NCBI GenBank assembly: GCA_017398105.1
Contig: JAFQHF010000143.1
Location: forward strand, 1-23,398
From: Oscillospiraceae bacterium
Lineage (GTDB): Bacteria > Bacillota_A > Clostridia > Oscillospirales > Oscillospiraceae
Direction: 5' to 3'
Length of the DNA: 23,398 nucleotides
Part shown: positions 8,801 to 15,357 of the stretch, one piece after another
Position numbering within the stretch: the first letter of the stretch is position 1
Layout of the letters: the number at the start of each line of letters is the position of its first letter
Made by a program: the position numbers and the translations under genes
Notes under the pieces: model-generated
What the model saw: only the letters and a program-made list of their open reading frames with translations
Databases searched by the model: none
Told to the model about the DNA's origin: nothing

Positions 8801-9811
8801 GGTCCGGGCAGAATCAGAGGCCCCGTAAACGCCATCATAGCTGCCCCCGGACAGTTCAATGGCATCATAGGTAACCTCGATAATCGCCGTGCCCTGCTTC
8901 ATTGCCGTCAGAGTCATCCAGTCGCCATCACCGTTGGAAGGGGATGCTTTTTCCTCAAGACTGACAACATCATTGCCGGAGAGAATCGTATAATGGAAAT
9001 CCGGCATGATCACATGATTCTCAAAGGTCTTGATCAGTTCCCAAACCCGGTAAGCCTTCAGCGTTTTGCTTTGGCCCACGGACATGGAAAGGCAGTTTTG
9101 TCCGTTAATATTGAGCAGCACACCGTCCTCAGCCACAGAAGCATTTTCTTGTCCTGCTGCAGCGTAATCCACCCGGGTGTTCGGTGCGGGATCGTCCCCG
9201 GAATAGAGCACTGTCAGATTCGGCTGCGTGGTGTCCCAGTAACCAGCCTTGGTAATCTTGCCTTCCATGCTCACACGCCAGCTGAGATCGGAACCAAGAG
9301 AACCGAAAACATAGGTAGTCGTACCGTCCCCGTTATCCAGAACATGACCTGCTTCAATAGGGTCGTAGCTGTAATAATTTACCTTTTCATAAAGCCTGGC
9401 CGTTGCTCCGGTGGTAACGGTAATCGTCTTTTGACCCTGAAGTCTCGGCAGAACTGTGATCTCACAGCTGGCAGTGCATTCTCCTACCTGCACGGTAACC
9501 ACCGCAGTTTTATATTCCGAAGGGTCTTTCGGCATATTATCCGGATCGTATTCCCAAACGGCTTCCAGTGTACCGCTGGCTTTTAGGCGCACTACGGAGG
9601 GGTCTGAAGAGGTCCAGATGATCTGACTCACAGATGCATCCTCAGGCATAACCGTTTCATGAAGAACCAGCGTCATACCTTCCGGCAGTTCTGCCTGCGT
9701 CCGGTCCAGCGTGATGCTTTCTATGGCCACTGTTTCTGTCGCAGCAGCCCGTACAGGGATCCCGCTTAGGATCATCACCGCTGCCAGAATCCATGATATC
9801 CATCGTTTCAT
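5864..9811 (-). CDS. Surface-anchored intrinsic factor/transcobalamin-like protein (DUF4430 plus alpha/alpha toroid)
   Basis: A 1315-residue exported protein, the likely cobamide-capturing member of the locus. In order: signal peptide (about 1-24); Big2-like Ig domain (about 30-122); a large beta-rich module of about 470 residues (about 125-600) also found twice in the 2212-aa protein; a cadherin-like domain with LFTDPDGDTLTY (about 603-693); a Gly/Thr linker; a DUF4430 domain (about 717-862) with GSGWMITLNSW and DGDVIQWKYT; a helical charged linker (about 872-933); a terpenoid-cyclase/prenyltransferase-like alpha/alpha toroid (about 975-1250) with QLPDGGW and QAEDGSF repeats; and a C-terminal membrane helix (about 1284-1303) with a basic tail. 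In intrinsic factor and transcobalamin an alpha barrel and a DUF4430-type beta domain sandwich cobalamin; here both are present in reverse order. No LPXTG motif was seen. The start has GGAGGTG upstream. Ligand binding is inferred, not shown. Confidence 0.88.
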   Translation of the reverse strand: MKRWISWILAAVMILSGIPVRAAATETVAIESITLDRTQAELPEGMTLVLHETVMPEDASVSQIIWTSSDPSVVRLKASGTLEAVWEYDPDNMPKDPSEYKTAVVTVQVGECTASCEITVLPRLQGQKTITVTTGATARLYEKVNYYSYDPIEAGHVLDNGDGTTTYVFGSLGSDLSWRVSMEGKITKAGYWDTTQPNLTVLYSGDDPAPNTRVDYAAAGQENASVAEDGVLLNINGQNCLSMSVGQSKTLKAYRVWELIKTFENHVIMPDFHYTILSGNDVVSLEEKASPSNGDGDWMTLTAMKQGTAIIEVTYDAIELSGGSYDGVYGASDSARTGLLVVQVGGSAAVDFGIESFASLSTPEADYVPYNANNAQAWDAEFDTLYFTGSSGLLKFKPVGATSVAVSNNKGASWTSLSPVNGVYTATIVSGNNILRVTTSSGTAYQVVRGDRVSVRYAEKDGDGDRVLESGETVRVYLDGLHMPIPKISGNYNPGYEANADGYSPVHLNYSVNGTAIHGPGKQYDFITAANYIDVVLPANSTSVTLTDGYIGVGVLGYADFLTSANGHRYIPDEGCGMLYGYSSFHTRSILPQITIPINSVAGANNAPRVKADAMTTKTITQGQSFAINPETLFTDPDGDTLTYTVSVDGGTATAATSSYKYESVKAGTFKLTFTASDGEKSASHTITLTVNQKSNTGGGTGGNTGGGTNTGENTEYGLKKSEIAGYVTIGFEDKGVRVAGEMGLKYPVPLGTIISQTKVPFKSGENIAQVTIRLLDHKGIGYSYTGSVTGNFYLASIKNFEVNNTPYDSMGEFDAGTGSGWMITLNSWFIDKSTAAFIVSDGDVIQWKYTCQVGKDIGDTYSGGNGSNQTEANKIKSVEELIKALPDEITEKDRTAVQRAVDAYDGLTDAQKAKVDATLRKKLENARKILEEKQPDTSNSGGTDVTPSTTKAMTVTNEAGEEENAFSVTGNYLATLGTATVNSIGGEWMVIGLARSGYEVPEDYYDNVIAFVQENINEKQQLHPAKSTENSRLILALTAIGKDVTAVSGHNLLMGLTDMAYLLKQGINGPIWALIAFDSGNYPIPEGNVTRETLIETILAAQLPDGGWALTGEVSDPDMTGMALQALAPYYEKDDLVKTAVDKALAALAQMQAEDGSFASIDGPSSESIAQTIVALTALGIDPDQDVRFVKNGNSVWDALLSYYIPGGGFRHVPDGELDGMSTEQGYYAMVAYYRMLEGKTALYDMTDRIDCGGDPVPTETTQESTEPIETAAGEQTEENNSKWVWAGVLGLCGCALAAVLLNWKKLLVFFSRG
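8015..9435 (-). repeat. Copy 1 of a ~470-residue beta-rich module (in the 1315-aa protein)
   Basis: Encodes the segment from QKTITV to PQITIPI. It shares an ordered series of motifs with the two copies in the 2212-aa protein: a polar 'KTITV..GA...Y' opening, RVWELI, VTYDAIEL, ARTGLLVVQ, WDAEFDTLYFT, AVSNNKGASW, TAYQVVRGD, GETVRVYLDGLH, KISGNYNPGY and a closing 'I.P.I.IP'. It is the most diverged of the three. The family is not one I recognise. Confidence 0.7.
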
Positions 9812-9837
9812 GTTGCACCTCCAAAGTTAAATGGATA

Positions 9838-10863
9838 TCAAATCCACTTTGCATAGAGTGTTATGTTTTTCTCAACGGTATCCCGTTCAAAATTCCAGGG
9901 AATCAGCTTCGTTTCATCACAATACCAGCCTGCAAACGTCCTGTCCAAACGCACAGGATCTTCTGGTCGTACCATACAGTGACCCTTGCGGACCTTCTGC
10001 TTTTTGATTTTCACATGGCATTCTGTATCGAAGCTAACGGTTTTCTTATTGCACAGAAGCAACAGCAGGAGCAGAAGCAGTGCCAGCAGGATCAGACCAA
10101 TGATCCACCACAGCAGATTGATCGTGCCGGCAGGATCACCCTCACTCCACTTCACATACAGGGTCATATTCCCCTGAACGGTATCCTTTTCAAAGTCCCA
10201 GGGATTCTTCAGATCAATGTCTGTATACCATCCTTCCACATGGAAGCCCTCCCGGACAGGGTCATCCGGACGCTGCACCTTTTCACCGTAGCGCACCGTC
10301 TGAGAAGGAATCTGCGTACCGCCATTGGTTTCAAACCGCACGGTACAGTCGGTGGAAATGATGATCGTCACATCCTGACAGGAGGCTCCATACTGACTGC
10401 TGCCATCTGCGGCAGAAACCAGATAATCCTGGTTGGTGATTTGCGTCACACCGGACTGTCCGATGACCTCCAGCTGAATACTGCCCACCAGACGCCGGGC
10501 AGGCCATTCTTCGCCGCCGGACAGAGGCAGAAAGTTCATATAGAATTCTCTGTAATCGTCCCGCAGCCCCAGGTCTGTGGTCTGAATGCCGTCGCTGAGC
10601 AACGCAGAACCTTCCACCAAGCGGAAGAAATTACTATCGTAGCGGATCTCATTCTGCATGGCATACATATCATAAGGTTCATCCGCATCCGTCCGAATCA
10701 GATGAAACACTACCGTAATCACATCTCCGGTCTGCACCTTTTTTGTGTCACTGCCATCCACAGAAAGCGCGAAGAAGAATTCTTCTGTCTCTGCGGCATA
10801 GGCAGCCGGTACACAGCTGAGTACAATCACCAGCGCCATAAACAATGCCAAAACCTTTTTCAT
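9838..10863 (-). CDS. Membrane-anchored protein with cohesin-like ectodomain and InlB-type B-repeats
   Basis: A 341-residue protein: signal peptide (1-24, AYA cut); a cohesin-like beta domain (about 27-171) with the typical 'GDVITVVFHL', 'MQNEIRYDSNFFRL' and 'VGSIQLEV' strands; a Listeria-Bacteroides (InlB B-type) repeat (174-240) with GWYTD and TLYVKW; a very Leu-rich membrane helix (about 248-271); and a second B-repeat (275-341) with GWYCDE and TLYAKW. By the positive-inside rule (NKK after the helix) the second repeat should be cytoplasmic, an unexpected place for this fold. The cohesin-like domain makes it a candidate membrane anchor for the dockerin-bearing proteins encoded just upstream. 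ATG at 10863 has AGGAGG upstream; the next gene begins 26 bases after the stop. Cohesin assignment is by pattern only. Confidence 0.78.
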   Translation of the reverse strand: MKKVLALFMALVIVLSCVPAAYAAETEEFFFALSVDGSDTKKVQTGDVITVVFHLIRTDADEPYDMYAMQNEIRYDSNFFRLVEGSALLSDGIQTTDLGLRDDYREFYMNFLPLSGGEEWPARRLVGSIQLEVIGQSGVTQITNQDYLVSAADGSSQYGASCQDVTIIISTDCTVRFETNGGTQIPSQTVRYGEKVQRPDDPVREGFHVEGWYTDIDLKNPWDFEKDTVQGNMTLYVKWSEGDPAGTINLLWWIIGLILLALLLLLLLLLCNKKTVSFDTECHVKIKKQKVRKGHCMVRPEDPVRLDRTFAGWYCDETKLIPWNFERDTVEKNITLYAKWI

Positions 10864-10944
10864 ATATGTTTCCTCCTAATTACTTTCATCAGGATCTCAC
10901 AGCTGCCGCTCCCCAAAAAGCAGCACCTGTGAATTCCCGGTGTT

Positions 10945-10975
10945 GTCTCTTCCCCCCATTCAAGGAGGAAGAGAC
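10945..10975 (-). other. Intercistronic hairpin
   Basis: A 9-bp stem (GTCTCTTCC/GGAAGAGAC), extendable through the C/G-rich loop, lies a few bases after the stop of the 375-aa gene and before the 341-aa gene. There is no T run on the minus strand. It may stabilise or process the mRNA and set relative protein levels within the operon. Confidence 0.5.
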
Positions 10976-10982
10976 TCTTCCG

Positions 10983-12110
10983 TTATTGTTCCGCAGGAAA
11001 CTGAATCGTTGCGCCCTGCTTTACCCGTGCATAAATTCTTCCTGCATCGGAGACGTTAATTTTACCGTTTCCATCTACGTCGAGCACAAGCAACTGTTCC
11101 TGGGTCGCCTGTCGGGTACCTTTCACAATCGCATAGGCCAGACCCGCATCAGATACATTGATCTTTCCATCTGCGTTCATATCGCCATATACAGCAGAGG
11201 ATTCTCCCGGAAATACTTCCAGAATCGCCACAGCCGGATCCCAGGTATTGGTAGTGATGTAGTACAGGCCGGGTTCCAGATTGGAGGTATCCAATTCAAA
11301 GATACCTTCAGAGTCGGTTTTTCCTGCCGGAGTCAGTGCTGCATGGTTTGTGGGGGCAGCATCCTTTGTCACATAGACATTGGCAGGTGTTGTAACCGGA
11401 TCATGGAGGGTTTCGCCGCCATTGTCACTGTCTGTGCTGGAGGTGGTATAGAGCAGCAGCGGCACCACGTCTCCCTGCTCCGCCTGCATCCAGGAATCTT
11501 CCGGTTCACCGAAATGATAGTAAGATCCATCGTTTCCGGTATGGGCATTGTATCGGGCCGTCACAATATCGCCGGTATGCAGCAGAATCTGGTCACAGGA
11601 AGCACCCCAGGTTTCTCTTCCCAAAGGGTACTCATAGTTCAGAAAATAGGTAGCATTGTTTCCAAATTCCCAGAACACGCAGTAGGAGGAGCCTGCCACC
11701 TCACCACCGACCCGGAAGCCTTTCCAGCCGCCCTGATCTGCCAGCCAGCCTTTGCCGGCTTTAGATGTACTCAATCCATTGTAAATCACTTCTGTTGCAT
11801 AGATAAACAGATGCAGCATGGTGATGTTGCCATAGGCAGTTTCTGCCGTTCCGGCATTTTGCGTTTCCTTGCTGCCGCCTGCATAGCAATCCGGGTTGTA
11901 GTAAAAATCCTCCAGGCCATACAGGGCAAGATCAAAATAAGGAACCGTGATTTCATAAAGCGCCATGGTCTTGCCATTCATAACCTGGAAATCGTTTTTC
12001 TTACTGACCGTCAGGTAAACTGTGACCGATGGAGTATCCGCGGCGAAAGCTTCGGGGATGCAGGAAATCAGCAATACCAGTGCCAAAATAAAGGATGTTA
12101 ATTTTTTCAT
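10983..12110 (-). CDS. Secreted dockerin protein with probable transcobalamin-like (DUF4430-related) domain
   Basis: A 375-residue exported protein: signal peptide (about 1-24, AFA cut); an N-terminal domain (about 28-215) starting VTVYLTVSKKNDF and holding MLHLFIYATEV, GNNATYFLNYEYPL and HTGDIVTARYN, a pattern like diverged DUF4430/transcobalamin beta domains; a small Ig or prealbumin-like domain (about 240-305); and a C-terminal type I dockerin (about 308-368) with two calcium-binding repeats, DMNADGKINVSDAG and DVDGNGKINVSDAG. Dockerins bind cohesins, and cohesin-like domains are encoded on both sides (341-aa and 1054-aa proteins). It may be a soluble or scaffold-bound corrinoid-binding subunit. 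The ATG at 12110 has AGAGGAAA seven bases upstream and was preferred to a TTG five codons earlier. Confidence 0.75.
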   Translation of the reverse strand: MKKLTSFILALVLLISCIPEAFAADTPSVTVYLTVSKKNDFQVMNGKTMALYEITVPYFDLALYGLEDFYYNPDCYAGGSKETQNAGTAETAYGNITMLHLFIYATEVIYNGLSTSKAGKGWLADQGGWKGFRVGGEVAGSSYCVFWEFGNNATYFLNYEYPLGRETWGASCDQILLHTGDIVTARYNAHTGNDGSYYHFGEPEDSWMQAEQGDVVPLLLYTTSSTDSDNGGETLHDPVTTPANVYVTKDAAPTNHAALTPAGKTDSEGIFELDTSNLEPGLYYITTNTWDPAVAILEVFPGESSAVYGDMNADGKINVSDAGLAYAIVKGTRQATQEQLLVLDVDGNGKINVSDAGRIYARVKQGATIQFPAEQ

Positions 12111-12138
12111 ACTGTTTCCTCTCAATTCATTCCCTATA

Positions 12139-12162
12139 CCTCCCCCGGTTTTCCGGGGGAGG
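12139..12162 (-). other. Strong intercistronic hairpin
   Basis: A perfect 10-bp GC-rich stem CCTCCCCCGG/CCGGGGGAGG with a four-base loop lies 18 bases after the stop of the 1054-aa gene and about 30 bases before the start of the 375-aa gene. The minus-strand side is followed by TATAGG and not by a T run; the plus-strand side is followed by CTTTTG. It is more likely an mRNA stabiliser or partial attenuator than a full terminator. Confidence 0.55.
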
Positions 12163-12180
12163 CTTTTGCAGGAATCCGGA

Positions 12181-15100
12181 TTACTTCAGAATCTGCGCCA
12201 CAACCGCGGCTGCATCTTCCACATTCACAACCGTGTCACCGTTTACATCGGCTTCCAGGAACTTGTCCATGGCAACCGTTTCAAAGCCGGAATACATCTT
12301 GGCCTGATACATATCGTAGGTCAGCTGGGCATCGTTGATATCCACGGCACCGGTCTGGTTCACATCAAAATCGTAGCCGATGCTTGCTGCCACAGCATCC
12401 TCAGCTGCTGCAAGGATAGTGTCTTCCGCTACCTGCTTTACGGCTTCTTCAGATTCAGAAGAAACCACCAGCCAGCAGTAGGCATTGTACTGATCAGACC
12501 AGAACATGGTGTTACCCTCGCCGTAGGCAAGCACGGTATCCCCTTCGGTGGCTGTGACAAGCCACATGACCGTCTCATTCAGCTGGATGTACTCACTTAC
12601 CGTCACTTCCGGATGGAAGGAATACACTTCCTTGGAAATGGTAACGGTCAGTGGGGTGCCGTTGATTTTTGTGCCGGGAATGGTGTAAACGCCTTCGGCA
12701 GGCTCCAGTTCCTCGCCATCCAGCACAGCGGTATAGACATAGCCCTCCTGCTCGTTCAGTTCGAAGGTGAAGTCCTGATCGTTGGAGGCATACTGAATGA
12801 GTCCTCCAACAACTTCGTTGGCAGGCACACCCTCGAAGGTGATCTGGGTTGTATTTTCTGCCTGCTGCTGGGTGGTTACGGTAACGGTTACATCACCGGT
12901 AATCTTGCTGCCGCTGATAATATAGCTACCGCCGCTGATAGTATAGTCAACAGCCGCATCGCCCACCTTCACAGAAACGTTTGCAACGGAATAACCACTG
13001 TCTGCCGTAACTGTGAAGGAATAATCTGCGCCATATTGAGCGGTGTCGGCACCGGAAATGGTGGCATTGGATGCGTTCTTGGTGACGTTGTAGGTCTTTC
13101 CGACTGCCGTGATGATCACATCGCCATCGACTTCCGGGATGGTGTACGTCAGACCATCCACATCGGGAGTGACCTCCACACCGCCAACAGTGACAGTAAC
13201 ATCATAATAACCGTTCGGTGCAGTGAACTGATAATCGCCGCCGGGCAGAACACTCGCATCACCTGTGAAGTTTTCGGGCAGGGTTACGGGATAGGCAACC
13301 TTCACAGCAGTAGTTTTGTCAGAAAGCGCGGCTTCCGGAGCATCCAGGGCGATAGCATTGCCACTGTTATCGATCTTGGCAGAAGTAATGACAACGGAAT
13401 GGCTGCCGGATGCGAGGGCAGTAAAATTCAACGTTACAACTGCATCGGTAAACTGCTTTGCTTCGCCATGTCCAACGATCCGAACCGTGCCTGCCTCTGC
13501 ATCGGCAGTAATTTCCGCGCCGGAATGGGCTGCCACTGCAGAAGCATAGGTCAAGACTGCGGGATCATAGGAAACGGTTACATCATAGTCATTGTAGGCT
13601 ACAATCTGCTCATTGGAGTTTCCGGTTACCGATACGCTGACTGCTGCGGTTTCTCCCTTGGAAACCGTTACATCGGCAGAGGCGGTAATGGTATACATAT
13701 TAGCCTTCACGGCAATGCCTTCAACGGTAACGACCTGATCAGTGGAGATGTTTGCGATGGTATAAACACCATTTTCTGCGGTCAGTTCGGTATCATTGGC
13801 CTTGACCATAGGAGTACCTTCATAGCCATTGTTTGCGGTTACGGTGAAGGAGAAGCTGCCGCCCTCGGTTACAGGACTGCTGCTGCCTTCTGCAGCTGCG
13901 ATCGTATATCCAACGCCTTCTGTCAGCGTTACCGTGTATGTATTGACCTTCTGGGTAATTCCTTCAACAGTCACGGTCTGTGCTGCGGTGATATTTTCAA
14001 TGGTATAAACACCATTCACTGCGGTGATCTCTGTGCCGTTGGCCTTGACCACGGGAGTGCCCTCGTAGCCTTCGTTCACAGAAACCGTGAAGGAGAAGCT
14101 GCCGCCCTCGGTTACGGGGCTGGAGCTGCCTTCGGCTGCGGCAATGGTATAGCCTTCGCCCTGAGTCAGTGTGACTTCATAGGTTTCAGGTTCCGGTTCC
14201 ACAGAAGTGCCGTCCACCACTATTCTGATGGTTTTCGTACCGCTGTAATTTCCGGCCTTCGCTGCGTACACAATCTCTGCCTGGCCGTTTTCCAAGCTGC
14301 CGGAATGTGTGAAACTGTTGCCGGAATATGTACTGCCGTTGATATCGGCAGAGAACATGCTGATCATCGTGGGCTGACCATTAACCGCAACCGCTGTTAA
14401 CAAGCTGTAGGAAGCATCTGCGGCAGTCTTCCTATGTAGGGTGATTGTGCAGGTTTCATAGCTCGCGTCCCAAGCAACATCGGTAACAGACAGTCCCTTC
14501 AGGGTTACAGTGTTGATGAATACCGGCGTGCCGGAGGGCCACTGGGCACCGTTGCTGCCATTCTGGTAGATAACCCGATCTGCAGCAACGCCCTGCTCCT
14601 GAAGGCCTTCCACAGTGACTGTTTGGTCTTCCGTGATGTTGGCGATAGTATATACGCCATCAGAAGCAGTCAGGTTAATACCATTGGCCTTGACCACGGG
14701 CGTACCTTCATAGTTTTCCGTGTCCACGGAAACAGTGAAGGAATAGCTGCCGCCCTCGACAACAGGGCTTGCGCTGCCTGCTACCGGGGTAATGGTGTAA
14801 CCCACCGGATTCTCGGGCAAGGAAACCGTATAGTAGGTTTCCACAATCGCAGGATTCACTGTAATGGACAGATTGCTGTTCTCGGTGGTAAACTCATCCA
14901 CCAGAGAATTGAAATCCGGGTCATCCACAGCCTCAATCAGCAGTTCAAAGCCTGCTTCCTGGGCAGAGGCAACATCTTCCTTTGCTTTGAAAACCACAGA
15001 AGCGATGACGCCTGCTGCAATATCAAAGGTGTTCTCGCCATCCCAGCACTTGGTAATGGCAATATATGGCTTACTGGGATCGAGATAATTTGCATTATTG

Positions 15101-15345
15101 GTCACGTCCACCGTGCCCGACTTGCTGGCGAGTTCAAACAGCTCAGGATTGTAATACAGACGATACTCAAAGGTAGCGATTCCGGTGACAGCCTCGTCCA
15201 GTGTCACATCAATCTGTACTGTATCTCCCGCCGTGACCTCCGTAAGAGAATCCACAATCTCCTGCTTCACCGTGGCTGCCATAGCAGGCATCGCCAGGCC
15301 AAGCAGCAGTGTAATGCTGAGCAAGAAAGAAATTATTTTCCGCAT
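12181..15345 (-). CDS. Secreted scaffold-like protein with two cohesin-like domains and a dockerin
   Basis: A 1054-residue exported protein. Signal peptide about 1-23 (AMA cut). A cohesin-like domain (about 28-165) has AGDTVQIDVTLD, FEYRLYYNPELFEL and VIASVVFKA. A second (about 549-682) has KGETAAVSVSV, YDVTVSYDPAVLTY and VVTLNFTAL. Between and after them are 75-residue beta repeats (about 168-247, 387-463, 467-543, with weaker ones near 683-830), an unassigned domain (about 252-378) and another unassigned domain with NETVMWLVTA and NAYCWLVV (about 910-985). The C-terminus (about 991-1054) is a dockerin with DVNQTGAVDINDA and DVNGDTVVNVEDA repeats. Cohesins and a dockerin in one protein make it a scaffoldin-type adaptor. 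There is no catalytic domain. The ATG at 15345 has GGAGG five bases upstream; it follows the previous stop by 12 bases. Confidence 0.8.
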   Translation of the reverse strand: MRKIISFLLSITLLLGLAMPAMAATVKQEIVDSLTEVTAGDTVQIDVTLDEAVTGIATFEYRLYYNPELFELASKSGTVDVTNNANYLDPSKPYIAITKCWDGENTFDIAAGVIASVVFKAKEDVASAQEAGFELLIEAVDDPDFNSLVDEFTTENSNLSITVNPAIVETYYTVSLPENPVGYTITPVAGSASPVVEGGSYSFTVSVDTENYEGTPVVKANGINLTASDGVYTIANITEDQTVTVEGLQEQGVAADRVIYQNGSNGAQWPSGTPVFINTVTLKGLSVTDVAWDASYETCTITLHRKTAADASYSLLTAVAVNGQPTMISMFSADINGSTYSGNSFTHSGSLENGQAEIVYAAKAGNYSGTKTIRIVVDGTSVEPEPETYEVTLTQGEGYTIAAAEGSSSPVTEGGSFSFTVSVNEGYEGTPVVKANGTEITAVNGVYTIENITAAQTVTVEGITQKVNTYTVTLTEGVGYTIAAAEGSSSPVTEGGSFSFTVTANNGYEGTPMVKANDTELTAENGVYTIANISTDQVVTVEGIAVKANMYTITASADVTVSKGETAAVSVSVTGNSNEQIVAYNDYDVTVSYDPAVLTYASAVAAHSGAEITADAEAGTVRIVGHGEAKQFTDAVVTLNFTALASGSHSVVITSAKIDNSGNAIALDAPEAALSDKTTAVKVAYPVTLPENFTGDASVLPGGDYQFTAPNGYYDVTVTVGGVEVTPDVDGLTYTIPEVDGDVIITAVGKTYNVTKNASNATISGADTAQYGADYSFTVTADSGYSVANVSVKVGDAAVDYTISGGSYIISGSKITGDVTVTVTTQQQAENTTQITFEGVPANEVVGGLIQYASNDQDFTFELNEQEGYVYTAVLDGEELEPAEGVYTIPGTKINGTPLTVTISKEVYSFHPEVTVSEYIQLNETVMWLVTATEGDTVLAYGEGNTMFWSDQYNAYCWLVVSSESEEAVKQVAEDTILAAAEDAVAASIGYDFDVNQTGAVDINDAQLTYDMYQAKMYSGFETVAMDKFLEADVNGDTVVNVEDAAAVVAQILK
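13715..14185 (-). repeat. Two tandem ~75-residue beta repeats in the 1054-aa gene
   Basis: Two adjacent copies of about 235 bases encode YTVTLTEG.GYTI...SPVTEGGSFSFTV...GYEGTP.VKAN..E.TA.NGVYTI..I...VTVEGI. The DNA itself is close to identical over stretches such as the segment encoding GGSFSFTV (near 13844-13870 and 14087-14112). A related copy lies at about 14600-14838. The shape recalls divergent InlB B-type repeats. Confidence 0.75.
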
Positions 15346-15357
15346 ATTATCCTCCAA

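Noticed and set aside
5864..9811. Terpenoid cyclase or prenyltransferase enzyme
   Set aside because: The toroid repeats resemble these enzymes, but the domain is extracellular, fused to DUF4430, and shows no obvious DXDD-type catalytic motif, so a binding role is favoured.
12139..12162. Intrinsic terminator for a plus-strand gene
   Set aside because: The hairpin is followed by CTTTTG on the plus strand, but no credible plus-strand gene ends here.
13715..14185. CRISPR array
   Set aside because: The repeats are about 235 bases, in frame, protein-coding and diverged; there are no short identical repeats with unique spacers.
12022..14400. 792-codon open frame on the plus strand
   Set aside because: Opposite the 1054-aa and 375-aa genes; no recognisable domain and same biased shadow composition. 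Similar long frames at 7076-8566, 14623-16197 and 16312-17733 were rejected for the same reason.
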